The position numbers were made by a program, and so were the translations under genes. From Candidatus Aminicenantota bacterium (GTDB taxonomy: Bacteria > Acidobacteriota > Aminicenantia > Aminicenantales > UBA4085), in the NCBI GenBank assembly GCA_017883285.1, contig JADGNV010000085.1, forward strand, positions 1 through 40,104: a stretch of 40,104 nucleotides of DNA, written 5' to 3'. Position 1 is the first letter of the stretch, and each line of letters begins with the position of its first letter. Below the pieces are notes generated by a model, which saw only the letters and a program-made list of their open reading frames with translations, was not told the origin of the DNA and ran no database searches. This document shows positions 14,728-22,778 of the stretch, one piece after another.

Positions 14728-16116
14728 ATGACCGACGCCAATCCGTACAAAGGCTACAAGGGACGGGCCCTCGAGGTCCTCCAGCACTTCCAGGCGCCGG
14801 TCTGGAGCGACCTTAAAATCACGACGACCAAGGGCGAGTACACGGGCATCATCCTGCCCCGCGCGGAGACGGCCGACCCGCTCCACATCGTCCTCAAGCT
14901 GCGCTCGGGCTACAACATCGGCATCCTGGCCGAGGCCGTGACGGCCGTCGAGATCCTGGGCCGCAAGGAAGCCCATTACAAGATCCCCGAAAAGGCATTC
15001 CCCTACGATCCGAAGAAGCCGAACGTCAAACTCCTCGGCACGGGCGGCACGATCGCCAGCCGCCTCGATTACCGCACGGGGGCGGTCATCCCGGCCTTCT
15101 CGCCCGGCGAGCTGTACGGCTCGGTGCCGGAATTGGCCGACATCTGCAACCTCGAGACAGAGAAACTCTTCGGCGTGTTCAGCGAGAACATGGGGCCCGC
15201 GGAGTACATCGGCACCGCCCAGGCCATCGGCCGCGAGATCGCCAAGGGGGTGCATGGGATCGTCATCGGCCACGGCACGGACACGATGCACCACACGTCC
15301 GCGATCCTGTCGTTCATGATCCAGGACTCGCCGGTTCCGATCGTCATGGTCGGCTCCCAGCGGTCGAGCGACCGGCCCTCGTCCGACGCGGCGCTCAACC
15401 TCATGCACAGCGTCAAGACGGCGGCCGAGAGCGACATCGCCGAGGTCATGGTCTGCATGTTCGGCCCGACGTCGGACCTCTACGGCCTCCTCCACCGCGG
15501 GACGCGCGTCCGGAAGATGCACTCGAGCTACCGGTCCACCTTCCGGACGATCGGCGACATCCCGATCGCCATGGTCAGCCGGGAGAAGATCACGCCCCTC
15601 CGGCAGGACTACAAGCGGCGCCGGGCCGACCGGAACTTCGTCATCAACACGGCCTTCGAGGAGAAAGTCAGCATCGTCTATTACTACCCCAATATGAAGC
15701 CGGACATCATCGATTCGCTGATCGACAACGGCTATCGGGGCATCGTCATCGCCGGAACCGGGCTCGGCCACGTCAACAAGCCGCTCTATCCCGCGCTCAA
15801 GCGGGCCCAGGACAAGAAGATCGCGGTCTACATGACCGTCCAGACGCTCTGGGGCTACGTCCAGATGTACGTCTACGATACGGGCCGGGACATGATGGAG
15901 CTGGGGGTCATCCCCGCGGCGAACATGCTGCCCGAAGTGGCCTATGTGAAACTCGCCTGGGCGCTCGGCCAGACGTCCGACCTCGAGGACGTCAAGCGGA
16001 TCATGCTGACGCCCATCGCCGGCGAGATCACCGAGCGCGAGCCGTCGAACGGCTACCTCATCTTCCAGGGCGGGATCCCGGAAGTCGAGGAGTTCATCTC
16101 CAAGTACCGGAAATAG
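14728..16116 (+). CDS. gatD: Glu-tRNA(Gln) amidotransferase subunit D (asparaginase-like, archaeal-type)
   Basis: The 462-residue protein supplies ammonia from glutamine to GatE. Residues 1 to about 90 form the GatD-specific N-terminal beta-domain (TTKGEYTGIILPRAETADPLH..LKLRSGYNIGI). It is followed by an L-asparaginase-type amidase: LLGTGGTIASR with T108, GHGTDTMHHTS with T184 and D185, and VRKMHSSYRSTF with K263. These match the catalytic Thr/Thr-Asp/Lys set of the family. ADRNFVINTAFEEKVSIVYYYPNMKP and AGTGLGHVNKPLYPALKRA belong to the C-terminal asparaginase domain. The N-terminal domain and the adjacent gatE separate it from ordinary asparaginases. A GGGGGGAGG ribosome site straddles the gatE stop, so the two are translationally linked and presumably made in equal amounts. 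Confidence 0.94.
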   Translation: MTDANPYKGYKGRALEVLQHFQAPVWSDLKITTTKGEYTGIILPRAETADPLHIVLKLRSGYNIGILAEAVTAVEILGRKEAHYKIPEKAFPYDPKKPNVKLLGTGGTIASRLDYRTGAVIPAFSPGELYGSVPELADICNLETEKLFGVFSENMGPAEYIGTAQAIGREIAKGVHGIVIGHGTDTMHHTSAILSFMIQDSPVPIVMVGSQRSSDRPSSDAALNLMHSVKTAAESDIAEVMVCMFGPTSDLYGLLHRGTRVRKMHSSYRSTFRTIGDIPIAMVSREKITPLRQDYKRRRADRNFVINTAFEEKVSIVYYYPNMKPDIIDSLIDNGYRGIVIAGTGLGHVNKPLYPALKRAQDKKIAVYMTVQTLWGYVQMYVYDTGRDMMELGVIPAANMLPEVAYVKLAWALGQTSDLEDVKRIMLTPIAGEITEREPSNGYLIFQGGIPEVEEFISKYRK

Positions 16117-16143
16117 GCCTCGTTTTCACCGATGCCGCAGTTT

Positions 16144-16199
16144 GGCCCGGCGGAGACGCGTACGCTGCCTCCGGGCCGGCGCCAAGAGCGAAGGCGCCG
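16144..16199 (+). terminator. Two tandem hairpins after gatD, possible terminator
   Basis: GGCCCGG (16144-16150) pairs with CCGGGCC (16171-16177). CGGCGCC (16177-16183) pairs with GGCGCCG (16193-16199). There is no T tract, so intrinsic termination is uncertain; the elements could stabilise the transcript end or aid factor-dependent termination. Confidence 0.35.
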
Positions 16200-16222
16200 T
16201 GGTTCTCCCGGAAGAAATTCCA

Positions 16223-16251
16223 TTGATCTTTCCCCGATTTCCATCTACAAT
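16223..16251 (+). promoter_or_regulatory. Promoter of the PH-domain/M1/ProXp gene run
   Basis: TTGATC (16223-16228), 17 bases, TACAAT (16246-16251), 46 bases before ATG 16297. This separates the gatED unit from the following four-gene run. Confidence 0.6.
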
Positions 16252-16296
16252 TTTTCCATCGCGTCGAACGCGCCCGATCCGGAAAGGGAGGTCCTC

Positions 16297-16908
16297 ATGA
16301 GAACGAAGCTCCGCGAGGGGGAACGGCTGATTTTCCAGACGCGGGCCCATTGGATCACGGTCGTCAAGCCGGCGATCGTCTTCCTCCTGACCCTGGCCCT
16401 GTTCGTGCTCTCGTTCGTACTGGTCAAGCCGGAGGCGGAGATCGCCAAGATCGCCCATTGGGCCTGCGGCATTCTCCTGATCGCTGCCGCGGGATACTTC
16501 GGCTATTATGAATGGTTCCGGCGGTGCGACATCTGGGCCGTGACCAACCTCCGGGTCGTCGACGAAATGGGGATCTTCAAGCGCTACTCCAAGGAAAGCC
16601 CGCTCGACAAGATCAACAACCTGTCCTACGACCAGTCCCTTCTCGGGCGGATGATGGGCTACGGGGATGTCGAGATCCAGACGGCGGCCGAGGACGGGGC
16701 GACGATTTATAGGAAAGTCGCGAAGCCCAAGCAGCTCAAAGAGTCCATCGCCCATTACCGCGACGAATATCCGAAGGAGCTGCAGATCCTCCATGCCGAG
16801 CCGGCCGCTCCCGTCGAACCGACCCGCGTTTGCCCGTACTGCGCCGAGACGATCAAGGCCCAAGCCAAGGTCTGCCGCTACCGCGGTCGGGACCTGCCGC
16901 CGCTCTGA
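16297..16908 (+). CDS. Bacterial PH-domain (bPH2) membrane protein with a defective C-terminal zinc knuckle
   Basis: ATG 16297 follows GGAAAGGGAGG and yields 203 residues. There are two transmembrane helices (about 23-43 and 54-72) and then a bPH2 domain (CDIWAVTNLRVVDEMGIFKRYSKESPLDKINNLSYDQ...). The tail CPYC-AETIKAQAKVC-RYRGRDL resembles the short zinc ribbon found at the end of many bacterial membrane proteins (C179, C182, C193). The fourth ligand is R196 (CGC), one base from the expected Cys codon TGC. PH-domain membrane proteins of the YdbS/YdbT type have unclear roles in envelope physiology. It is followed after 8 bases by the M1 peptidase gene. Confidence 0.8.
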   Translation: MRTKLREGERLIFQTRAHWITVVKPAIVFLLTLALFVLSFVLVKPEAEIAKIAHWACGILLIAAAGYFGYYEWFRRCDIWAVTNLRVVDEMGIFKRYSKESPLDKINNLSYDQSLLGRMMGYGDVEIQTAAEDGATIYRKVAKPKQLKESIAHYRDEYPKELQILHAEPAAPVEPTRVCPYCAETIKAQAKVCRYRGRDLPPL

Positions 16909-16916
16909 GCCGGCGG

Positions 16917-18878
16917 ATGCCTATGAAAAAATTCCTGATCGGTTTGGGGATTCTCGCCGTTCTTCTGGGCGGGGCGGCCCTGCAGGCCGGATTGAGCCGC
17001 CAGGTCGTGAGCTACGACTTCCACGCCCGCCTGCGGCCGGATGCCAAAACGGTCGAAGGCCGGGAAACCCTGACCTGGCTCAACGATTCCTCCTCTCCGG
17101 CGGCCGAACTTTGGTTCCATCTCTATCTCAACGCCTTCAAGAACAACCGGTCGACGTTCATGAGAGCGCGCGGCGACTCTGCCGCGGTTCGGCCGGCGGA
17201 AGACTGGGGCCAAATCGTGATCAAGAGCCTCAGGACCGCCGATGGGACCGATCTCCTTCCGGCCCTCGAATATGTCCGGCCCGACGACGGGAATCCCGAC
17301 GACCAGACCGTGGCGCGGGTCCCGCTGCCAGCGCCCGTCCCTCCCGGCGGCCGGATCGGGCTTGAAATCGAATTCGTCTCCAAGCTGCCCCGGGTCATCG
17401 CCCGGTCGGGGTTCGTCGGCGACTTCTTCCTGGTCGGCCAGTGGTTTCCCAAGCTCGGCGTCTTCCAGAACGGTGCCTGGAATTGCCATCAATACCACGC
17501 CCATTCCGAATTCTTCGCCGATTTCGGCGTTTTCAAGGCGGAGCTCACCGTCCCCGAGATTTTCGTGGTCGGGGCGACGGGAGAGCGCACCGGGACGCGA
17601 ACGAACTCCGACGGGACGAAAACCTATACTTATTACCAGGAGGACGTCCACGATTTCGCCTGGACCGCCTGCCCCGCATTCCGGGAGTTCCGGGAAAAAT
17701 TCGTCCTCGATTCCCCCAAGGTCGAAACCGAAATGATTCTCCTCGTCCATCAGGCCCATCTCGGCCAGAAGGACCGGTATGCTCGGGCTCTGCGCCAGGG
17801 GCTCGAATTCTACAGTCGGAGCTACGGCCCTTATCCCTACAAAATGATCACCCTGGTGGATCCGGCGCCGGGGGCCTCGGCCGCCGGCGGGATGGAATAT
17901 CCCACGTTCTTCACATCCCTCACGACGAGCTACATGCCCCGCGGCATCCGGATGCCCGAGATGGTCACGATCCACGAATTCGGGCACAACTACTGGTACG
18001 GGATGGTCGGTTCGAACGAATTCGAGGAAGCCTGGCTTGACGAAGGGATCAATACGTATTCCGAGATCAAGGCCATGGACCACTACTACGGCGCGGATCG
18101 CTCGATGATTGATTTTGCAGGTCTTCGAATCGGCGAAGTGCCCTACCAGCGGCTGGCCGTGATCGGCTCCGGCCGGTTCGATCCGATCGTCAAGAATGCC
18201 TGGGACTATATCGGCGGGTCGAGCTATTCCCTGAACGTTTACGCCAAGGCCGGGCTAATGCTCCTGACGCTGGAGAAATGGCTGGGCGAGGACGTCATGG
18301 ACAAGGTCATGCGCACCTATTTCGAGACCTGGAAGTTCCGCCATCCCACGACCCGCGACTTCGTCCGCGTCGCGGAGGACGTGAGCGGCCGGGACCTCGG
18401 CTGGTTCTTCGACCAGGTCCTTGCCAGCCCCGACAAGCTGGACTATGCAGTGATCGATCTCCAGGCGAAGGAAGTCGCTCCGTTCGGCGGGATCTCCGAT
18501 GAGGTCCAAGGGCCGGACGCCAAGGCCGCGCTGCCGGCTGACGGCCGGAAAACATCCGCCGCTCCGAAGACCTACAAGAGCGAAGTCGTCGTCGCCCGCC
18601 TGGGAGAATGGATTTTCCCCCAGGAAGTCCTGGTCACGTTCGAGAACGAGAACAACGTCCGCGAGTATTGGGACGGACGGGACCGATGGAAGAGGTTCGT
18701 CTATTATAAAAACGTCAAGGTCAGGTCGGCGGAGGTGGACCCCGGCCGGACGATGGTCCTGGACGTCAACTATTTGAACAATTCCCGCGTCCTCGAGCCC
18801 CGCAAGCCCGTCGTGGCGAAATTCGCCGCGGGACTGATGAAATGGTTCCAGGGACTTCTGTCGGTCATCGCGATCTGA
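16917..18878 (+). CDS. M1-family metallopeptidase, secreted or membrane-anchored
   Basis: The 653-residue product has an N-terminal hydrophobic segment (about 5-22) acting as signal or anchor. It then follows the M1 aminopeptidase plan: an N-terminal beta-saddle (VEGRETLTWLNDSSSPAAELWFHLY), GGMEYPTFFTS in the place of the GxMEN motif, and the zinc site HEFGHNYWY...WLDEG. H353, H357 and E376 are spaced HExxH-x18-E, with E354 as base. A helical domain follows. M1 enzymes remove N-terminal residues from peptides; the exact specificity cannot be read. ATG 16917 and 16923 are both possible starts; the ribosome site is weak. Second gene of a tightly packed run. Confidence 0.88.
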   Translation: MPMKKFLIGLGILAVLLGGAALQAGLSRQVVSYDFHARLRPDAKTVEGRETLTWLNDSSSPAAELWFHLYLNAFKNNRSTFMRARGDSAAVRPAEDWGQIVIKSLRTADGTDLLPALEYVRPDDGNPDDQTVARVPLPAPVPPGGRIGLEIEFVSKLPRVIARSGFVGDFFLVGQWFPKLGVFQNGAWNCHQYHAHSEFFADFGVFKAELTVPEIFVVGATGERTGTRTNSDGTKTYTYYQEDVHDFAWTACPAFREFREKFVLDSPKVETEMILLVHQAHLGQKDRYARALRQGLEFYSRSYGPYPYKMITLVDPAPGASAAGGMEYPTFFTSLTTSYMPRGIRMPEMVTIHEFGHNYWYGMVGSNEFEEAWLDEGINTYSEIKAMDHYYGADRSMIDFAGLRIGEVPYQRLAVIGSGRFDPIVKNAWDYIGGSSYSLNVYAKAGLMLLTLEKWLGEDVMDKVMRTYFETWKFRHPTTRDFVRVAEDVSGRDLGWFFDQVLASPDKLDYAVIDLQAKEVAPFGGISDEVQGPDAKAALPADGRKTSAAPKTYKSEVVVARLGEWIFPQEVLVTFENENNVREYWDGRDRWKRFVYYKNVKVRSAEVDPGRTMVLDVNYLNNSRVLEPRKPVVAKFAAGLMKWFQGLLSVIAI

Positions 18879-18891
18879 GGGAGACCGGATT

Positions 18892-19776
18892 ATGAACATC
18901 GTCGCCTGCGGCCTCAAGGGACTCAAGGAAGCCACCGCTCAGCCGAAAACGATCTTCGTCCTGTGGCTGGCCAATCTCCTCGCAGCCTTCCCCCTCTATC
19001 TCGTTGTTTCGGGCGCGTTCGGAAGGGCCTTGGGAGCAAGCGGGCTCGCCGGGAGCCTGGCTTCGAAGGCCGACATGAACGCGATCTTCGAAGTCCTGAC
19101 GAGCGCGTCCGCCTCGCTCCGGGATGTGATGATTGCCGCCCTAGGTCTGATCGTCCTTTATGAATTTGCGGCGATTTTCCTGGCCGGGGGAATTCTGCAT
19201 ACGCTTCTCCGGAAGCCCGAAAGGCGGGCTTTCGCCTCCTCATTCTTCAGCGGCGGCGGACGGTTCTACGGCCGATTCTTCCGCCTCTCCGCATCTTCGC
19301 TCCTGCTGTGGCTGCCGGCCGCGGCGGTCTATCTTGTGTTCGATATGGCGCTGTCGGCGGTGTTCCATGATCCCAACCGGGAGCTCCTGGGGTTCTATCT
19401 CGGCCTGCTCCGGGCGGCCTGCGCCCTGGCCCTATTCTTCCTGGTCAAGATGATTCTGGATTATGCCCGCATCCGAATCGCGGTCCGGGATTCCCGCGGA
19501 GTCCTGGCCGAGCTTCTGTTTGCCGTCCGGTTCGTCGGTCGAAGGCTGGGACGGACTCTGGCCCTCTATTACGTTCTGGGGCTCGTGGGACTCGCGGCTC
19601 TCGCGATCTACGGTCTCGCGGATTCTTCGTTCGCTAAGACCACGCCCGGGGCCATCGCGGCCGGATTGGCCCTGACGCAGATCTTCATCCTCAGCCGGGG
19701 CTGGCTCAAGATTGCGTTCCAGGCGGGGCAGATGGAGTTCTATGTCGGGGAAATAAATCCTTCAGCGGCCTCTTAA
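18892..19776 (+). CDS. Multi-pass integral membrane protein of unknown function
   Basis: I do not recognise the family. The 294-residue protein has about six hydrophobic helices (near 20-42, 82-104, 135-157, 165-187, 220-242, 250-270), with basic stretches between them (LRKPERRAF, RFVGRRLGR) that suggest cytoplasmic loops. No catalytic or transport signature is visible. The start ATG 18892 has GAGGGAGA upstream and lies 13 bases after the M1 peptidase stop, and the next gene follows after 10 bases. Co-expression with the peptidase is likely, so a role in envelope or peptide handling is conceivable, but this is only context. Confidence 0.7.
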   Translation: MNIVACGLKGLKEATAQPKTIFVLWLANLLAAFPLYLVVSGAFGRALGASGLAGSLASKADMNAIFEVLTSASASLRDVMIAALGLIVLYEFAAIFLAGGILHTLLRKPERRAFASSFFSGGGRFYGRFFRLSASSLLLWLPAAAVYLVFDMALSAVFHDPNRELLGFYLGLLRAACALALFFLVKMILDYARIRIAVRDSRGVLAELLFAVRFVGRRLGRTLALYYVLGLVGLAALAIYGLADSSFAKTTPGAIAAGLALTQIFILSRGWLKIAFQAGQMEFYVGEINPSAAS

Positions 19777-19786
19777 AGGAATCCGC

Positions 19787-20281
19787 ATGCCCGAACCCCG
19801 CGAACAGGCCGTCTATGAAGCCCTGGCCTCGCTGGGGATTCCCTACGTCCGCCACGAACACCCGCCCGTCTTCACCGTCGAGGAGGCCAAGATCCACTGG
19901 AAGGGGATCGAGGGGGCGCATTGCAAGAACCTGTTCCTGCGGAACAAGAAAGGCAACCATCACTACCTTCTGATCGCCGAGTTCCTCAAGCCGGTCGACC
20001 TCCGGGCTGTGGCCAAAGCGCTCCGGGACGATCGCCTGAGCTTCGGCTCGGACGAACGGCTGGCGCGCTGCCTGGGGCTCCGCCCCGGCGAGGTTTCGCC
20101 TTTCGGCCTCCTCCAGGACGCGGACAGGCAGGTCACGGTCATCCTCGACGCGGGCCTGGCGTCTTCGCCGCTCGTCAATTTCCATCCGAACGTCAACACC
20201 GCGACCCTGACCATCGCCTATGCCGATCTGGAGAAGTTTCTGGCATCGCGCGGCAACCGGGTCATTCGGCTTCCCTTGTGA
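19787..20281 (+). CDS. YbaK/ProX-type aminoacyl-tRNA deacylase (ProXp-like)
   Basis: This 164-residue protein matches the stand-alone prolyl-tRNA synthetase-associated editing family: VRHEHPPVFTVEEA near the N-terminus, GAHCKNLFLRNKKGNHHYLL, RLSFGSDERLARCLGLRPGEVSPFGLL and LVNFHPNVNTATLTI at the C-terminus. Family members hydrolyse mischarged Ala-tRNA(Pro) or related species. KN at the start of the substrate pocket and the FHPN motif are conserved in this group. It is the last of four closely spaced genes (ribosome site AAAGGAAT). Together with gatED and the Dus domain it gives this region an unusual concentration of tRNA-related functions. Confidence 0.88.
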   Translation: MPEPREQAVYEALASLGIPYVRHEHPPVFTVEEAKIHWKGIEGAHCKNLFLRNKKGNHHYLLIAEFLKPVDLRAVAKALRDDRLSFGSDERLARCLGLRPGEVSPFGLLQDADRQVTVILDAGLASSPLVNFHPNVNTATLTIAYADLEKFLASRGNRVIRLPL

Positions 20282-20309
20282 GAGGGTGGCCATGGCCCGA
20301 AATTCTCTC

Positions 20310-20338
20310 TGGCAAATTTCCCCCCGAATCTCTATGAT
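20310..20338 (+). promoter_or_regulatory. Candidate promoter upstream of the glycosidase-like gene
   Basis: TGGCAA (20310-20315), 17 bases, TATGAT (20333-20338). The -10 is good, the -35 weak. About 66 bases of leader precede ATG 20405. Confidence 0.35.
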
Positions 20339-20404
20339 GGGCCAGGCGCGGCCAGCCTAAGGCGTGCCGCCCTTGGAGAAGAAATAAATCCGCGGGAGGT
20401 TCCG

Positions 20405-22750
20405 ATGACCCTGAGACAAGTGTTGGGTGAAGTCCGCGTCGTCGCGCTGGGGCCGAAACCGCTTCCGGTCGAGGAGACCGTGGCCCGGGAGGCGCTGCCC
20501 TTCCTTGGGAGGTCGGCCCGCGTCCGAAAAATTCCCGCCGGCCCGTTCAAGCCGGCGGGCGCGACGTTTTATGTCGCCGTCGCCGATCGGGTCTGGCGCA
20601 AGCGTCTGGCCGCGATGCGCGTCCGCCTGCCGCGCGAGGGCGAGTGGGTCGGTTTCCATATCGATAAAAATGGGGACGGTTCCATTTTTCTCATCGCGTC
20701 TCGGCCGTGCTTTCTCTACGCCGGCTGGTCGTATCTCGTCGACCATCTCCTCGAGGCGGATGCGGTCCGGCTCCGGACCTGGGTCCGGCGGATGAGCTTC
20801 GCGGTCGAGAAATCGACCTTCGACCTCCTCCTGACCCAGTACGGCCGGATCGCCCGGGGCTTCGACCGGGAGCGCTACATCCGCGAATACGCCCGCTTGG
20901 GATTCAGCCACATCGAAGTCAACGCCCTGGCGACGCCTTTTCCCTATGAGCAGGGCGTGCCCCTCGAATTCTATTCGGATTTCTACACCTATTGCCCCGC
21001 GCTCGACCAGTTCGTCGAGAGCCGATTGAACCGAGGGACCTATCCCCGGGAGTACCTGCGGGCGAATCTCGACCGGCTGAAGGAAAACGCTAAGCTGGCC
21101 CTCAAGTACGGGCTCACCCCGGGCCTGCTCTGCTTCGAGCCGCGGACGGTCCCCGAGACGCTCTTCCAGAAATACCCGACGCTCCGGGGCGCGCGCGTCG
21201 ACCATCCCTTCCGGAGCTTCAAGCCCCGCTACACTCTGTCTCTCGTCCATCCGACCGCCCAGGCGCATTACGCCGAGCTGATGACGAACATGATGCGCGA
21301 GGTCCCGGCACTCGAATTCATGAGCATCTGGTCGAACGACAGCGGTTCGGGCTTCGAGCACACGAAGTCGCTCTATGTGGGGCGGAACGGCGGGGCCTAC
21401 ATGATCCGGGAATGGAAGAACGACGAGGAGATCGCCCGGGCGGCGGCGGCCAACATCGCCAATTTTTATCGGCTCCTCAAGGACGCCGCGGCGCGGATCA
21501 ACCCCGCCTTCCGGGTCGTCACCCGGCTCGAATCGTTCTACGGCGAGAGGCGCCAGCTCTGGCCCCTGCTCGCGGACGGGATCGACGTCGAGATCAACTC
21601 CCTCCTCGTCGCGGGCTGGGAGAACAATTACCCCCACCCTACGTATCCCGACGTCCAGGTCCTGGGATCGGGCCTTCACCACGATCTCTGGGACAAAGAA
21701 AAAGCCCCGGTCTCCGAGCTCCGGAAGCGGGGCAGCCGCAGCTATTACTACCACTTCCTGAATTCGCACGGGAACCACGAGCCGCTGCTCGGGATCCCGT
21801 TTCCCTGGCTCGCCTGCGAGAAATTGCGGGCCTGCGCCCGGTTGGGCATTGATACCCTGGCCCACATGGGCGGGCTCCAGCCTCCCGGCGCGGTCCCGTA
21901 CGCGGTCAACCAGGACCTCTTCCGGGAATTCCAGTTCGACGCCGGGTTGGACATCGAAGGGACGTTGCTCAAGCTCGCCCAGGGCTACGCGGGGGAGCGC
22001 TGGGGAAAGAGCCTGGTCGAGGTCTGGCGCCGGATCGACACCGCGGTCCGCCGGTTCATGCCCATGTCCCTCTACTCGGGATTCGGCTCGGTCTGGAACC
22101 GGCTCCTCGTCCGGCCGTTCGTCCCCGACATCGACCGGATCCCGGAGGACGAGCGGGCCTACTACGAAAAAGTCATGGTCAGCCCGGTCCACAATCCCAA
22201 CAAGGTGGACCTGGGCAAGGACGTCCTCTTCGAGCTCATCGCCAAGGATTACGCCCGCAAGGCCTACACCCGGATCGACGCGAAGGTCTGGGCGCCGCTC
22301 CGGGCGGCGATCGATCTCGCCGGCCGAAAAAAAGCCGAGGCCGGCCGGGCGGGCGACGAGAAGGCGTACAAAGCCTTCCGGGATTTTCACCTCCGTGCCC
22401 TGGCCCTGCGGTGCCTCTACGAGAGCCAGCGCAACGCGGCGGTCTGGATCTACGCCGTCCACGAATACCAGGACGTGCGCAACCCCTGGACGCGGAAACG
22501 CTGCCGGGCCCTGCTCGATGACATGATCGGGCGTGAAATCCGGAACGCGGAAGACATGATCCGGCTGTGGAACGATTCGGGGATCGAGTGGATGTCGGTT
22601 TCCGACTTCGGGGAAACGCCCTTCATCCACGGGACGAACTTCCCCGACCTGCTGGAGAAGAAGATCGCCCTGATGAAGCGCCACCGGGGCGACCGGCCGT
22701 TCATCGATCCCGGCTATATGTTCCGGGTCGAAAACGATCCGTATCGCTGA
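20405..22750 (+). CDS. Cytoplasmic TIM-barrel glycoside-hydrolase-like protein, family unknown
   Basis: This 781-residue protein has no signal peptide. The N-terminal about 130 residues look like the alpha/beta accessory domain that precedes GH20/GH67-type barrels (ATFYVAVADRVWRKRL...GEWVGFHIDKNGDGSIFLIASRPCFLYAGWSYLVDHLLEAD). The barrel follows (RYIREYARLGFSHIEVNALATPF, FYTYCPALDQF, LALKYGLTPGLLCFEPRTVP, EFMSIWSNDSGSGFEH, RVVTRLESFYGERRQLWPLL, DGIDVEINSLLVAGWENNY). Acidic and aromatic residues at strand ends fit a retaining glycosidase, but the catalytic pair cannot be fixed. A helical C-terminal domain completes it. ATG 20405 has a GGGAGG site. It converges on the lyase-like gene, so a shared glycan substrate is possible. 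Confidence 0.6.
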   Translation: MTLRQVLGEVRVVALGPKPLPVEETVAREALPFLGRSARVRKIPAGPFKPAGATFYVAVADRVWRKRLAAMRVRLPREGEWVGFHIDKNGDGSIFLIASRPCFLYAGWSYLVDHLLEADAVRLRTWVRRMSFAVEKSTFDLLLTQYGRIARGFDRERYIREYARLGFSHIEVNALATPFPYEQGVPLEFYSDFYTYCPALDQFVESRLNRGTYPREYLRANLDRLKENAKLALKYGLTPGLLCFEPRTVPETLFQKYPTLRGARVDHPFRSFKPRYTLSLVHPTAQAHYAELMTNMMREVPALEFMSIWSNDSGSGFEHTKSLYVGRNGGAYMIREWKNDEEIARAAAANIANFYRLLKDAAARINPAFRVVTRLESFYGERRQLWPLLADGIDVEINSLLVAGWENNYPHPTYPDVQVLGSGLHHDLWDKEKAPVSELRKRGSRSYYYHFLNSHGNHEPLLGIPFPWLACEKLRACARLGIDTLAHMGGLQPPGAVPYAVNQDLFREFQFDAGLDIEGTLLKLAQGYAGERWGKSLVEVWRRIDTAVRRFMPMSLYSGFGSVWNRLLVRPFVPDIDRIPEDERAYYEKVMVSPVHNPNKVDLGKDVLFELIAKDYARKAYTRIDAKVWAPLRAAIDLAGRKKAEAGRAGDEKAYKAFRDFHLRALALRCLYESQRNAAVWIYAVHEYQDVRNPWTRKRCRALLDDMIGREIRNAEDMIRLWNDSGIEWMSVSDFGETPFIHGTNFPDLLEKKIALMKRHRGDRPFIDPGYMFRVENDPYR

Positions 22751-22778
22751 TCAGGACGTCGTCGATTTCGGGCCGGCC

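Noticed and set aside
12546-14750. 734-codon minus-strand frame
   Set aside because: Antisense to gatE; gatE motifs are unambiguous.
20357-22684. 775-codon minus-strand frame
   Set aside because: Antisense to the glycosidase-like gene; no domain motifs.
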